DNA of 64,000 bases from Clostridiales bacterium (GCA_015069615.1 SVIF01000001.1:62001-126000); one strand, 5' to 3'. Counted from the stretch's first letter, positions 25,116-34,603 are shown. Notes: generated by a model not told the origin, from the sequence alone. Program-made: numbers and translations.

Positions 25116-28115
25116 ATGCTTCCACACGACGAAAGACGATTTGAACATATCAGCGCAAAATTAGCGGAAATGGCAACCTTGGAAACGAAAGCGATTGACA
25201 AGATTTTTTTCGCTGAATGCGAAGGCTATGCCACACACGGAGAGATTCCCCATTCTTTCAAAAAATACACCAGTTCGGTTTGGGGCGGAAGGGCGGACGC
25301 GCACGCTTGGTTTCAATTTCACGTAAATTATCCACAAATAAAAGAAGGGCAAGAAGTTCTTTTGCAAATTTCCACGGGCATTGACGGCTGGGATGCTTGC
25401 AATCCCCAAATGCTGTTGTTTTACGACGGACTTTCGGTTCGTGGAATGGATATGAACCATACGAAATTCCTTTTGCCGAAAGGGGTAAAGGAAGTGGTTG
25501 CTTACGCCTATACGGGTACGAACGTTACGAAACCCATAACCTTTGAAGCGCGCCTTATCGTGCGAGATAAACGCATCCACGCATTGCAATCTAAAATGGC
25601 GGCAACGTGTGATATCTTAAAATACACTCCCCTGGAAACGGGGCTTCGTACGGATATATCCGAAACGTTAAAAGAAGCCGTTCTTGCTTTGGATTTTACG
25701 CAGTTATACTCTCAAACTTTCTACGCTTCCATTGAAAAAGCGGATGCGATTCTTTCCCAAAAAATGGTAGACGGTGGGGAAAAACCCACGGTTTGGGCAG
25801 TTGGGCACACGCATATTGATATCGCCTGGCTTTGGACGAAGGCGCAAACCAAAGAAAAAGTGCTACGCTCGTTTGGAACGGCTTTGGCACTTATGGACGA
25901 ATATCCCGAATATCGGTTTATCTCCTCCCAACCCATTTTATACGAATACGTGAAAGAGCAAGACCCCGCAATGTACGCCCGCATCAAAGAAAAAATTGCC
26001 AGCGGACAATGGGAAGTGGAAGGCGCAATGTGGGTGGAAGCGGACTGCAATTTATCTTCGGGTGAATCACTGATTCGCCAAATCCTCGTTGGAAAACAAT
26101 TTATAAAAGAGGAATTTGGAAAGGATAGCAAAGTATTGTGGCTTCCCGACGTATTCGGCTACTCGGCAAACCTACCGCAAATTTTAGAAAAATCAGGCGT
26201 GGAAAAATTCGTAACCAGTAAAATCAGTTGGAACGAATTTAACCGTATGCCCCACGAAATTTTTCATTGGCAAGGTATTGACGGAACGAAAACACTTGCC
26301 TTTTTTTTGACGACACAGCAAAAAGTGCAGGACGAAAAAAGCGTGAACTACGTTACCTATAACGGTGCGGGAACCCCTGCCGAGGTGGAAGGAACGTGGT
26401 ATCGTTTCAGCGATAAAAATTTGACGAAAGACGTGCTTATGCCCTACGGCTATGGGGACGGCGGTGGCGGTACCACCCCCGAAATGATTGAACGGATGAA
26501 GGTTTTGCAAACAGGCGTAAAAGGTTGTGCAAAAACCAAACTTGCAACGGTAACGGAGTTCTTTGAAAAGTTGGACCGTAATTTGGAAGGCAAAACCCTA
26601 CCCCAATGGATGGGCGAATTGTATCTTGAATTTCACCGTGGCACGTACACTTCTATGGCGAAAAACAAAAAGAACAACCGCATGGCGGAATTTGCCCTTT
26701 GGCGTAGCGAATGGGCAAGCGAAATGGCTTTACTTTTAACCGATAAACCCTACCCCAAAACGGAGATAAACGCTTGCTTGAAATCTGTTCTTACCAATCA
26801 ATTCCACGATATTTTGCCCGGTTCTTCCATTCAGCAAGTATACGACGAAACGGATAAAGATTACGCGGAAGTATTTTCTACGCTTGGAACCGTTGAAACT
26901 TCGGCGTACCAACGCGTTGCGGACAACTTGCAAGAAAACGGGGTGGTAATTTTTAACCCGAATTCTTTTGAAGGAAAAGGAACGGTTGTTTTAGACGGCG
27001 TTACGATGGGCGTAGAAAACGTTCCATCCAAAGGGTATGCACTTACAAAAGAGTTTTTAACGAGCAACCACATACAAGCAACCGAAAGAAGCCTTGAAAA
27101 CGCTTTCTTTACTCTTAAAATTAACGAAAATGGTGAAATTGTATCCTTAATTGACAAGCGCGTGAACCGCGAAATCGTGGCAAAGCAAGGTTTACTAAAC
27201 AAGATTGTTGCCTATGAAGATTTACCCTTTGAGTACGACAACTGGGAAATAAAGGATTACTATCAAGAAAAACCCATTACCCTTAACAAGGCGGAACATA
27301 TTCGCATCGTTACGGACGGGATAAGAAAAGGCTTGGCGATTACTAGGAAGTATTTTTCTTCTTCCATTGAACAAACCGTTTGGCTTTATGAAAACCTTGA
27401 TAGAATTGATTTTGAAACGAAAGTAGATTGGCAGGAAAAACATACCCTTTTGCGCGCGGAATTTGAAACGGACGTTCTTGCGGATAGCGCCACTTACGAA
27501 ATTCAATACGGTAGCGTAAAACGCCCTTCTAACGATAATACTTCGTGGGAACACGCAAAATTTGAAACTTGCGCGCATAAATACGTGGACGTTTCTGAAT
27601 TCGGTTATGGGGTTGCGCTTTTGAACGATTGCAAGTACGGGCATAGCGTTCGTGGCGGTAAAATCGGCTTAACGCTACTAAAATGCGGCACGTATCCCAA
27701 CCCCGATGCGGACCAAGGCGAACACCTTTTCACCTATTCGTTAATGCCCCATACGGGCGATTACCGCACCGCAGGCGTGATTGAACAAGCGTATTTACTG
27801 AATAATCCCTTGATTGTGGTGAACGGCAAAGGCAAGGGAAACTTGCCTACCCGCTGGTCCATGATTGCGGTGGATAAAAACAATATCGTGATTGAAGTTG
27901 TGAAGCAATCAGAGGACGGCAAAGGAATGGTCGTTCGCGCGTACGAGAGCGCAGGCGGACAAACGCGCGCAAACTTTACCCTTGGTTTTAACGCGAAAGC
28001 CGTTTACGAATGTAACCTTATGGAAGAAAATCCATCCGAAATTGCATATAACGGAAATAAAATTGCGTGCACTTTTTCACCTTTTGAAATCAAAACGCTA
28101 CATATTACAAAATGA
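25116..28115 (+). CDS. GH38 alpha-mannosidase
   Basis: 999 residues, the usual bacterial GH38 length. The catalytic domain (~225-500) has the zinc-binding HTHIDIAWLW and the nucleophile aspartate in WLPDVFGYSA. The middle helical domain (~500-610, NQFHDILPGSSIQQVYDE) and C-terminal beta-sandwich domains (~640-999) follow in the standard order; the N-terminal ~200 residues form the beta-domain seen in cytosolic enzymes. No signal peptide, so it trims imported mannose-containing oligosaccharides. It was probably the direct neighbour of the isomerase-family gene before the island came in. Confidence 0.96.
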   Translation: MLPHDERRFEHISAKLAEMATLETKAIDKIFFAECEGYATHGEIPHSFKKYTSSVWGGRADAHAWFQFHVNYPQIKEGQEVLLQISTGIDGWDACNPQMLLFYDGLSVRGMDMNHTKFLLPKGVKEVVAYAYTGTNVTKPITFEARLIVRDKRIHALQSKMAATCDILKYTPLETGLRTDISETLKEAVLALDFTQLYSQTFYASIEKADAILSQKMVDGGEKPTVWAVGHTHIDIAWLWTKAQTKEKVLRSFGTALALMDEYPEYRFISSQPILYEYVKEQDPAMYARIKEKIASGQWEVEGAMWVEADCNLSSGESLIRQILVGKQFIKEEFGKDSKVLWLPDVFGYSANLPQILEKSGVEKFVTSKISWNEFNRMPHEIFHWQGIDGTKTLAFFLTTQQKVQDEKSVNYVTYNGAGTPAEVEGTWYRFSDKNLTKDVLMPYGYGDGGGGTTPEMIERMKVLQTGVKGCAKTKLATVTEFFEKLDRNLEGKTLPQWMGELYLEFHRGTYTSMAKNKKNNRMAEFALWRSEWASEMALLLTDKPYPKTEINACLKSVLTNQFHDILPGSSIQQVYDETDKDYAEVFSTLGTVETSAYQRVADNLQENGVVIFNPNSFEGKGTVVLDGVTMGVENVPSKGYALTKEFLTSNHIQATERSLENAFFTLKINENGEIVSLIDKRVNREIVAKQGLLNKIVAYEDLPFEYDNWEIKDYYQEKPITLNKAEHIRIVTDGIRKGLAITRKYFSSSIEQTVWLYENLDRIDFETKVDWQEKHTLLRAEFETDVLADSATYEIQYGSVKRPSNDNTSWEHAKFETCAHKYVDVSEFGYGVALLNDCKYGHSVRGGKIGLTLLKCGTYPNPDADQGEHLFTYSLMPHTGDYRTAGVIEQAYLLNNPLIVVNGKGKGNLPTRWSMIAVDKNNIVIEVVKQSEDGKGMVVRAYESAGGQTRANFTLGFNAKAVYECNLMEENPSEIAYNGNKIACTFSPFEIKTLHITK

Positions 28116-28149
28116 TGATATACCATTGCTTTCGCAATGAATAAAAAGA

Positions 28150-28179
28150 TGCGACAAGTTTTTACTTGTCGCATTTTTT
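28150..28179 (+). terminator. Terminator of the mannosidase gene
   Basis: TGCGACAAG pairs with CTTGTCGCA across a short T-rich loop, followed by TTTTTT. Confidence 0.9.
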
Positions 28180-28265
28180 GGTGCGGGTAATAGGATTTGC
28201 AAGGAGTTGGCTTGCCCCACGACGGATTAGCGAAAGGCGGTAGCCGAAGCATCACGTTATTTCGA
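28179..28265. repeat. Dispersed repeat joined to tRNA 3'-like sequence, copy A
   Basis: Begins with GGTGCGGGTAATAGGATTTG, which looks like the acceptor plus T-arm of a tRNA read backwards, switches at the T loop to CAAGGAG, and then carries a 43-base block (CGACGGATTAGCGAAAGGCG...). Copy B at 28424-28520 shares the block with one change. The 28116-28633 interval contains no gene I can support. Confidence 0.7.
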
Positions 28266-28423
28266 TTATTCCGTTCTTAGCGCAATATAGCAAAAGGGTG
28301 AATAAAATAGGGTTCCCAAGAAGATTTTTTCGTAGAAAAAAGATTTTTGGGAAAAAGGAAAAGCAGGCCGTAATGTCCTTTACTTTTTTGCTTACAAAAA
28401 AGTAAGACCACAGGCCTTGCTTT

Positions 28424-28520
28424 GACGCAGTGCTGAAGATCGGACTTGCAAGGAGCGTGGGTAGGATACCCACGCGACGGATTAGCGAAAGGCGGTAGCC
28501 GAAGCGTCACGTTATTTCAA
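28424..28520. repeat. Dispersed repeat joined to tRNA-Leu 3'-like sequence, copy B
   Basis: Opens with GTGCTGAAGATCGGACTTG, identical to the 3' end of the tRNA-Leu gene 215 bases away, then switches at the T loop to CAAGGAG. A perfect hairpin (GCGTGGGTA with TACCCACGC, 28456-28476) follows, and then the same block as copy A. Short frames in it look like coding but are shared only because the DNA repeats. Confidence 0.75.
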
Positions 28521-28633
28521 CAATCCGAAACTTATCGCGTAAATAGCAAAGACTTTGCAAAGCGCAAAGGGATGTGATTTTTGCCACAAAGCAAAAAACA
28601 AAGCCCTTTGCTAAATAGCAAAAGGCTTTGCGT

Positions 28634-28720
28634 TGGTGCTGAAGATCGGACTTGAACCGATACGGAGTTTCCTCCGAGGGATTTTAAGTCCCTTGCGTCT
28701 GCCGATTCCGCCACTCCAGC
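28634..28720 (-). tRNA. tRNA-Leu (UAA)
   Basis: Acceptor GCTGGAG with CTTCAGC (one G-U), discriminator A, CCA encoded. The anticodon loop CTTAAAA gives UAA. A long variable arm (CTCGG/CCGAG type) marks it as class II. Size 87 bases. Confidence 0.96.
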
Positions 28721-28748
28721 AAAGTCGCTTTTCTCAGGCAACGAAGGT

Positions 28749-28777
28749 ATTATAGCATCTTTTTTTCTTCTTGTCAA
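28749..28777 (-). promoter_or_regulatory. Promoter of tRNA-Leu
   Basis: On the minus strand TTGACA (28772-28777), 17-base spacer, TATAAT (28749-28754): full consensus. Confidence 0.9.
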
Positions 28778-28825
28778 ACGATTAGCCGCAGATTTCCAGC
28801 CTTATCCAAAGATTTTTCGTTATTC

Positions 28826-29131
28826 TTAGATGGATTGTTCTTCGCGCAACGCATCCAAACGGCGGTTGCGGAAATACATTGCCAAATCCGCGCTTACCAT
28901 AATTAAATTTAAGAAATAGAAGCAAAGTACGTACCATTTTTCACTAAACTGCGCCATGTACGCTTCGTTGCAAAATTTAGAAATAATTCCTGCGATATAG
29001 CCCAAAATAATTAGCAGTAAAAAAACCACGCTTTTGCCCTTGGCAGTTCTTGCCTTGTACGCTTTTGCCACGTTGATGGGCCAAGACGCACCAAAACATA
29101 GTAACATAATGATTTCTAAAATTTCTGCCAT
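28826..29131 (-). CDS. Small PQ-loop/SemiSWEET-like membrane protein
   Basis: 101 residues with three hydrophobic helices (~4-18, ~36-55, ~66-86). The start MAEILEIIMLLCFGASWPINVAKAYK and KARTAKGKSVVFLLL fit the pattern of bacterial SemiSWEET and related PQ-loop proteins, which have a proline in helix 1 (here SWP) and a basic loop with TAKGKS. SemiSWEETs are sugar transporters acting as dimers; transport is an inference. It stands alone between tRNA genes. Confidence 0.65.
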   Translation of the reverse strand: MAEILEIIMLLCFGASWPINVAKAYKARTAKGKSVVFLLLIILGYIAGIISKFCNEAYMAQFSEKWYVLCFYFLNLIMVSADLAMYFRNRRLDALREEQSI

Positions 29132-29384
29132 ACGTAACCCCCTATGGTTGCTTACTTGGTATTATATCACTTCGTTAAAAAGTTGTAAAGTGAAACACTT
29201 TAGGTAAAGAAAAAAAGTATTGATTTGCGCGGGCCCTACACTCGCTAAAGCGAGGACACCCTTTCGCCCTTATGGGTATGCAAGCATCCCCCTTTGGGCG
29301 GGGTGTGTGAACCGGATTTTGCTGTGCTTCGCTTGTAAAGCCCGTGTTAAAACAAACGGGTGGCACCCCCAACGAAAAAAGCAC

Positions 29385-29403
29385 CCATAAAGGGTGCTTT
29401 GTG
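29385..29403. terminator. Hairpin after tRNA-Cys
   Basis: AGCACCC and GGGTGCT pair; on the minus strand the stem is followed by TTTTTTCG, so it should stop the Val-Gly-Cys tRNA transcript. Bases 29132-29384 hold short G+C-rich repeats and no gene I can support. Confidence 0.75.
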
Positions 29404-29404
29404 T

Positions 29405-29479
29405 TGGAGGTGCCACCCGGATTTGAACCGGGGAATCAGGGTTTTGCAGACCCACGCCTTACCGCTTGGCTATGGCACC
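29405..29479 (-). tRNA. tRNA-Cys (GCA)
   Basis: Acceptor GGTGCCA with TGGCACC, discriminator T, CCA encoded. The loop reads CTGCAAA, anticodon GCA. Third gene of a Val-Gly-Cys cluster. Confidence 0.96.
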
Positions 29480-29533
29480 ATAAAGCTATGAAAAACGGGA
29501 ACTTTTGACCTATCAAAAATTCCCGCTTTGAAA

Positions 29534-29608
29534 TGGAGCGGGAAACGAGATTCGAACTCGCGACATTCGCCTTGGCAAGGCGACGCTCTACCACTGAGCC
29601 ATTCCCGC
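29534..29608 (-). tRNA. tRNA-Gly (GCC)
   Basis: Acceptor GCGGGAA with TTCCCGC, discriminator T, CCA encoded; loop TTGCCAA, anticodon GCC. Confidence 0.96.
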
Positions 29609-29628
29609 ACACTTGAGAAAGGTTAGAT

Positions 29629-29704
29629 TGGTGGGAGTTATAGGGCTCGAACCTATGACCCCCTGCTTGTAAGGCAGATGCTCTCCCAACTGAGCTAAAC
29701 TCCC
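29629..29704 (-). tRNA. tRNA-Val (UAC)
   Basis: Acceptor GGGAGTT with AACTCCC, discriminator A, CCA encoded; anticodon loop CTTACAA, anticodon TAC. Confidence 0.96.
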
Positions 29705-29736
29705 GTAACAAACCTCTCTCAAACGAGTGCTTGTAT

Positions 29737-29765
29737 ACTATACCACACCATTTCAAATTTGGCAA
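29737..29765 (-). promoter_or_regulatory. Promoter of the Val-Gly-Cys tRNA cluster
   Basis: On the minus strand TTGCCA (29760-29765), 17-base spacer, TATAGT (29737-29742). Confidence 0.85.
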
Positions 29766-29838
29766 GCGTTTTTCACGTGTTTTTTAAAAATTTTTTAATT
29801 TTTTTCAAATTTTTTTTCGCGGGCTTTTTCGCACGAAA

Positions 29839-30525
29839 TTAGCGGAAGGAATCCGAAGTCGTTTCTTCGGTAAATTCCAGTTTCTTCAAATATTTCCCCG
29901 CTTTGTAATATACCACGCACATAATTAGGCACACTAAAAGACCTAAAACACCGAACACTACCCCACCTACCGAAACATAGAAGGACGCGTTTTCTTTTTT
30001 AATCAAAGACAACACCGAAACCTGCGCCAACACGATTGCGGAAAACGCACTGTGTAAATTCACGCCCGTAATGGAAGAAAGAAGTAAATCCTTCCTTCTA
30101 AAGGAATGAACAACACCGAATGCAGCGATTACAAATTCGGCAATCGCAATAACGGCGGTAAACGCCGCCACCCACGTACGGTAAACGAAGTCGCTAGGAA
30201 TAAAGAATAAGCGAATCATATACGCCACGCTGACTGCGGTTGCTGCAAGTAAAATTAAAATAACCTTGCTATACGTTTCCCTTTGCGAGCGCAAATCGTG
30301 CTTGGCAATCCCCATTCCATCCGAAGTTAAAAAGCGGGCAAGCCCCAAACACGCCGAATACATTCCGCTTAAAAAGAAGAAAAAGGAGCCTGCAAACACA
30401 CCGATAAAAAACTTAACCACCGCCCATACGTAGTTAAACCACATGGTGGCGTACCCTAACATCCGATCCCTTTCTTTTTGAGGGGCATTATGAAATTGTT
30501 TAAATATTTTCTTTAGTTTATTCAT
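29839..30525 (-). CDS. Unknown six-helix membrane protein
   Basis: Start placed at ATG 30525 (MNKLKKIFKQFHNAPQKERDR); a GTG two codons upstream is possible. About 228 residues with hydrophobic segments at ~30-60, ~85-105, ~118-140, ~150-172 and ~180-205 and a short charged tail. The arrangement of paired helices and the VHSFRRKDLLLSSITG loop recall cation-diffusion-type helices but no metal site is seen. No family recognised. It is flanked by tRNA genes. Confidence 0.65.
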   Translation of the reverse strand: MNKLKKIFKQFHNAPQKERDRMLGYATMWFNYVWAVVKFFIGVFAGSFFFFLSGMYSACLGLARFLTSDGMGIAKHDLRSQRETYSKVILILLAATAVSVAYMIRLFFIPSDFVYRTWVAAFTAVIAIAEFVIAAFGVVHSFRRKDLLLSSITGVNLHSAFSAIVLAQVSVLSLIKKENASFYVSVGGVVFGVLGLLVCLIMCVVYYKAGKYLKKLEFTEETTSDSFR

Positions 30526-30558
30526 TGACACCCTACGTAAAAGAAAAAACTTAACAAA

Positions 30559-30583
30559 AAACCTGCGCTATGAAAGCGCAGGT
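30559..30583 (-). terminator. Terminator after tRNA-Gly (CCC)
   Basis: CCTGCGCT and AGCGCAGG pair, then TTTTTT on the minus strand. Confidence 0.9.
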
Positions 30584-30586
30584 GAG

Positions 30587-30661
30587 TGGAGCGGGAAACG
30601 GGATTCGAACCCGCAACATTCGCCTTGGGAAGGCGACGCTCTACCGTTGAACTACTCCCGC
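30587..30661 (-). tRNA. tRNA-Gly (CCC)
   Basis: Acceptor GCGGGAG with TTCCCGC (one G-U or mismatch), discriminator T, CCA encoded; loop TTCCCAA, anticodon CCC. The minus-strand promoter TTGCGA, 17 bases, TATAGT lies just upstream (30675-30705). Confidence 0.94.
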
Positions 30662-30771
30662 ACTCCGTACGCAAAACACTATACCATATTTTATTCGTTT
30701 TCGCAAGCATTTTGCGCCTAATTTTCTATTTTTTACAAATTTTGACGCGCGCACGCGTAGGAAAACGAGAA

Positions 30772-30800
30772 AACGGGGGGGGTATTCCCCCCTGTTTACC
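30772..30800 (-). terminator. Terminator of recG
   Basis: A run of G (AACAGGGGGG) pairs with CCCCCC followed by GTTTTC on the minus strand, just after the recG stop. Confidence 0.7.
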
Positions 30801-30803
30801 TAA

Positions 30804-32807
30804 TTAGTTTAGAACTACATCCTTCAATTTCTCGTATTTTTCCACGCAAAGACGTACGTAATCGGTATCGTAATTGCCGTTTTCTGCTTCTTCCGCCAAG
30901 GTTTTGGCAAAGAATACCGTTTCGGCGGAAACGGTAAAGCCACCCAGCGCCGAAAGGGTTTTTCCGCTTTGGCGGGTACCCATAAAATCACCCGCGCCAC
31001 GAATTTCAAAATCGTATTCCGCAATTTTGAACCCATCTGAATTTTCCTTTAACACGCGCAAACGTTCTTGTGCTTTTTCGGTGGTAGAATCCGAAAGCAA
31101 ATAGCAATAGCTTTGCTTATCACTTCTGCCCACACGCCCGCGCAATTGATGCATTTGCGAAAGCCCAAAGCGTTCGGCGTTATAAATCACCATAAGGGTA
31201 GCATCAGGCACGTCCACACCCACTTCCACAATGGTGGTGGAAACAAGGGCGTGATACTTTTTATTTTTGAAATCGCGCATAATTTCCGCTTTTTGGCTAT
31301 CCTTCATTTTTCCGTGTAATAGCGCAATATTCAATTGAGGGAATAGAGTGGTCAACTCCTCGTACAATTCGGTTACGCAAAGCACCGTACTTTCTTCCTC
31401 CCCTTCAATTTTGGGGCAGACGAAATACACTTGATTCCCAGATTCGGTCTCGGCTTTTACCGCGCGGTACATTTCGTGCACCTCATGCGAAGCAAGAACA
31501 AATGTTTGCACTTCTTTGCGTTTTACGGGTTTATCCGGAATATTGGATACGTCCAAATCTCCGTACATGACTAAGGATAGGGTGCGAGGAATGGGGGTTG
31601 CACTCATCACGAGCACATCCACCAAAGTTCCCTTTTCCACAAGCGCGTTTCTTTGGGCAACGCCAAAGCGCTGCTGCTCGTCGCACACGCAAAGGGAAAG
31701 ATTTTTAAATACAACGTCATTTTGCAGTACCGCGTGCGTACCGCAAACCGCGCGAATTTTTCCGCTTTTGATGCCTTCCTTTACTTCCCTTCTTTCCTTC
31801 GCAGTCATGCTACCCGATAAAAATGCAATTTCATATTCGGGGAAATAGGTTTTCAAAATATGCAAATCTTGCTCTGCCAACACTTCGGTGGGGGCGATAA
31901 ACGCCACTTGGTAGCCCGAAGAAAGCGCTAGATACACTGCACAAAGGGCAACGGCGGTTTTTCCGCTACCTACGTCCCCTTGCAAAATGCGGTTCATCCG
32001 GCGGGGAGAACGCAAATCCCTTACAATATCGTTTACCGCATCCTTTTGACCCTTGGTAAAGGTAAAAGGAAAGCGGGCTACGAAGGAAAGAAAATCTTCT
32101 TTTTGATACTTATAGTCAAAAACGCGAACGCCTTGTGTTTCCCCTTTTAAATAGTGAAAGGCGGAAATTAAAGAAAAGTATTCTTCAATGGCAACGCGCT
32201 TTACCGCAAGCGAAGCCCCGTCCATCGTGGTGGGAAAATGCAGTTCTTTATAACTTTCGGATAGGGGCGCTAAATCGTATTTTTCAGCAAGTTCTTCGGG
32301 GATAACGCTTTCCGCCTTGGTGAAATTTAGTGCGGTTTTTACGCAATCTCGCATAATTTTTTGCGTAATACTGCCTTTTACTGCATATACGGGCAAAATC
32401 CCTTTTAGACGATTGTTTTGATTTAGCGGTTCAAAAACGGGGTTAATTAAGGTGGGCGCACCCAATTTATTTTGCACCCTGCCGTAAAAAAGCATCTCCC
32501 CTTCTTTTAACTGTTTGATAACGTACGGCTGATTAAACCATATAATTTGAAAAAACTCCCCGCCTTGCTGTGCCGCGGCTTTTACGAACGTTCTACCACC
32601 GCGTTTTATCATTACGGGGCGGGAAACAATTTCCCCTACGGTTAAAACGAAGTCGTTATGATAGGCAGAAGAAAGGGGCTTGCGCTCTGTTAAATCCAAA
32701 TAGTTTTTGGGTAAATACTTAGGTAAATCTTCCACCGAAGATATGCCCATTTTCAAAAAATCTTTCATTCTGGTTTCACTGACACCGCGCAGAGAAGATA
32801 ATTCCAT
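30804..32807 (-). CDS. recG: ATP-dependent DNA helicase RecG
   Basis: The start is the ATG at 32807 (MELSSLRGVSETRMKDF) with AAGGAGG 11 bases upstream; the longer frame lacks a site. About 667 residues, normal for RecG. Order: wedge/OB domain (~1-220), helicase core with GDVGSGKTAVA (Walker A), CDEQQRFG (motif II, where the usual form is DEQHRFG), SATPIPRT (motif III) and QLRGRVGRSDKQSYC (motif VI), then the TRG-type end (MGTRQSGKT). It remodels stalled forks and Holliday junctions. Confidence 0.97.
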   Translation of the reverse strand: MELSSLRGVSETRMKDFLKMGISSVEDLPKYLPKNYLDLTERKPLSSAYHNDFVLTVGEIVSRPVMIKRGGRTFVKAAAQQGGEFFQIIWFNQPYVIKQLKEGEMLFYGRVQNKLGAPTLINPVFEPLNQNNRLKGILPVYAVKGSITQKIMRDCVKTALNFTKAESVIPEELAEKYDLAPLSESYKELHFPTTMDGASLAVKRVAIEEYFSLISAFHYLKGETQGVRVFDYKYQKEDFLSFVARFPFTFTKGQKDAVNDIVRDLRSPRRMNRILQGDVGSGKTAVALCAVYLALSSGYQVAFIAPTEVLAEQDLHILKTYFPEYEIAFLSGSMTAKERREVKEGIKSGKIRAVCGTHAVLQNDVVFKNLSLCVCDEQQRFGVAQRNALVEKGTLVDVLVMSATPIPRTLSLVMYGDLDVSNIPDKPVKRKEVQTFVLASHEVHEMYRAVKAETESGNQVYFVCPKIEGEEESTVLCVTELYEELTTLFPQLNIALLHGKMKDSQKAEIMRDFKNKKYHALVSTTIVEVGVDVPDATLMVIYNAERFGLSQMHQLRGRVGRSDKQSYCYLLSDSTTEKAQERLRVLKENSDGFKIAEYDFEIRGAGDFMGTRQSGKTLSALGGFTVSAETVFFAKTLAEEAENGNYDTDYVRLCVEKYEKLKDVVLN

Positions 32808-32920
32808 ACCCCGATTCCTCCTTGTTAGTTTTATGCAAAAATTGCGGTTTTTAATTTCGTGGGCAAAGGATAAGTCTTCCCCCATACCGCATAAAAACGA
32901 AAAAACAAAACTGAAAAGAT

Positions 32921-32954
32921 AAAAATAGCGGGAAAAACAATCTGTTTTCCCCGC
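32921..32954 (-). terminator. Terminator after fakA
   Basis: GCGGGGAAAAC and GTTTTTCCCGC pair, then TATTTTTATC on the minus strand. Confidence 0.75.
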
Positions 32955-32962
32955 AAAATGGC

Positions 32963-34603
32963 TTATTCTAAGGAAATAAAGTAGTAATATAAGGGCTGAC
33001 CGCCAACATGTAAATCCACTTCCATATCCGGATATGCTTCTGCCACTTTATCCAACAGCGCTTCGGCATCCGCTTGATCTACGTCCTGACCGCTATACAG
33101 GGTGATAATTTCGTGATCATCCGTTCTCAGTTTTTCAATCAAAGCAAGGGTTACTTCCGCAACCGAATCGCCCTTAGTTAAAATCTTTTTGTTGTCTAAA
33201 CCGATAATATCCCCCGTTTTTAATTCGTGCCCGTCAATGTTAGCATCTCTTACCGCGGTGGTTACTTGGCCTGCGGTTACGTTATCAATCGCATGGAGCA
33301 GATTAAATACGTTTTCTTCTACGTCCGCATCCGGATCAAACGCAAGCGCAGCAGCAAAACCTTGGGGAATATTTTTAGTGGGAACTACGTGAATTCTTCT
33401 ATTATCCACAAGCGCTTTGGCTTGTTCTGCAGCAAGAATAATATTTTTGTTGTTGGGGAACACAAACACATGTTCTGCATTTACGCGTTGTACCGCGCTT
33501 GCAATATCGTCCGCACTGGGGTTCATGGTTTGACCACCTTCAATCACGCGGTCCACGTTCAAACTCTTGAAGATATCCGAAAGACCAGCCCCCGCACTAA
33601 TCGCTAGCATGCCTTGTTCTTTCTTTTCCGCTTCTACTTTTGCAAGTAACTGGCGGTACTGTTCTAACATGTTTTCAATCTTTAAACGGTCTAATTCCCC
33701 AAGTTCCAAAGCGTGCGAAAGGGCAACGCCGGGCGTGTTGGTGTGAACGTGCACTTTCACCATTTCTAAGTCCCCGATAACGATAACCGAATCCCCGATT
33801 GCCATCAGTTTTTCGCGCAGTTTGTCAATATCGGCAAGCGTCGTCTTTTTATACAGGTTGATAATGAAAAATTCGGTGCAATATCCAAATTCAATTTCAT
33901 CCAAGCTTGCGTAATCCGCAAGTTCGGCATCCGTAGCCATTTCTACTGCGTCCGCTTCTTCTTCCTGTTGGGCGGAACCTTCCACTTCTTCGCCCATCAT
34001 GGCTTTTAACATGCCTTTGTAAACGAAAAGTAAGCCTTTACCCCCCGCGTCTACAACCCCTGCCTTCTTTAATACGGGCAAAAGTTCGGGCGTGGTAGCA
34101 AGTGCATCTTCCCCTGCTTGAATCACTGCGGGTAAGAACACTTCAAAATCCTTCATTTTACTTGCGTTGGCGGTTGCAAATTCACTCATCAACCGCGCAA
34201 CGGTTAAAATGGTACCTTCTTTGGGTTTGGAAACCGCACCGTACGCAATTTCGGTTGCCACCTTCATTGCCTTGGCAAAATCCTTGGTTTCCACTTGGTC
34301 CATTTCCTTCATAACTTGGAAAAGACCACGGAAAATTTGCGATAAGATTACGCCCGAGTTACCGCGCGCACCGCGGAGTGCACCGCGCGCCACTGCATCT
34401 GCAATATCCGACATATTGTTGGTTTTGCAAGCATTGACTTCCTTTACCGCAGATTGAATGGTGAGCGACATGTTCGTACCCGTATCCCCGTCAGGCACAG
34501 GGAACACGTTTAGCGCATCTACCGCCACTCTATTTATTTCTAACATCTTAGAACCCGAAAGAATCATCTTTCTAAGCAAGATGGCATTAATAGTTTTTTG
34601 CAT
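32963..34603 (-). CDS. fakA: Fatty acid kinase catalytic subunit FakA-like (DAK2 domain)
   Basis: 546 residues. The N-terminal DAK2 domain (~10-205) has the nucleotide/metal motif VFPVPDGDTGTNM and ARGNSGVILSQI. A middle domain follows (GYCTEFFIINLY) and a C-terminal DegV-like domain (~330-546) with SGAGLSDIFKSL and VFPNNKNIILAAEQA. FakA phosphorylates fatty acids held by a FakB protein, feeding phospholipid synthesis; no fakB is in the window. It follows asp23 by 31 bases, the standard pairing. Confidence 0.95.
   Translation of the reverse strand: MQKTINAILLRKMILSGSKMLEINRVAVDALNVFPVPDGDTGTNMSLTIQSAVKEVNACKTNNMSDIADAVARGALRGARGNSGVILSQIFRGLFQVMKEMDQVETKDFAKAMKVATEIAYGAVSKPKEGTILTVARLMSEFATANASKMKDFEVFLPAVIQAGEDALATTPELLPVLKKAGVVDAGGKGLLFVYKGMLKAMMGEEVEGSAQQEEEADAVEMATDAELADYASLDEIEFGYCTEFFIINLYKKTTLADIDKLREKLMAIGDSVIVIGDLEMVKVHVHTNTPGVALSHALELGELDRLKIENMLEQYRQLLAKVEAEKKEQGMLAISAGAGLSDIFKSLNVDRVIEGGQTMNPSADDIASAVQRVNAEHVFVFPNNKNIILAAEQAKALVDNRRIHVVPTKNIPQGFAAALAFDPDADVEENVFNLLHAIDNVTAGQVTTAVRDANIDGHELKTGDIIGLDNKKILTKGDSVAEVTLALIEKLRTDDHEIITLYSGQDVDQADAEALLDKVAEAYPDMEVDLHVGGQPLYYYFISLE

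Noticed and set aside
28252-28510. Small frames sharing LRLPPFANPS in the repeat region
   Set aside because: The similarity comes from the DNA repeat (28179-28265 and 28424-28520). No ribosome sites and no conserved length.
29221-29400. Degenerate tRNA or mobile element before tRNA-Cys
   Set aside because: Only a short inverted match to the tRNA-Cys acceptor is present; no cloverleaf can be folded and no ORF supports an element.
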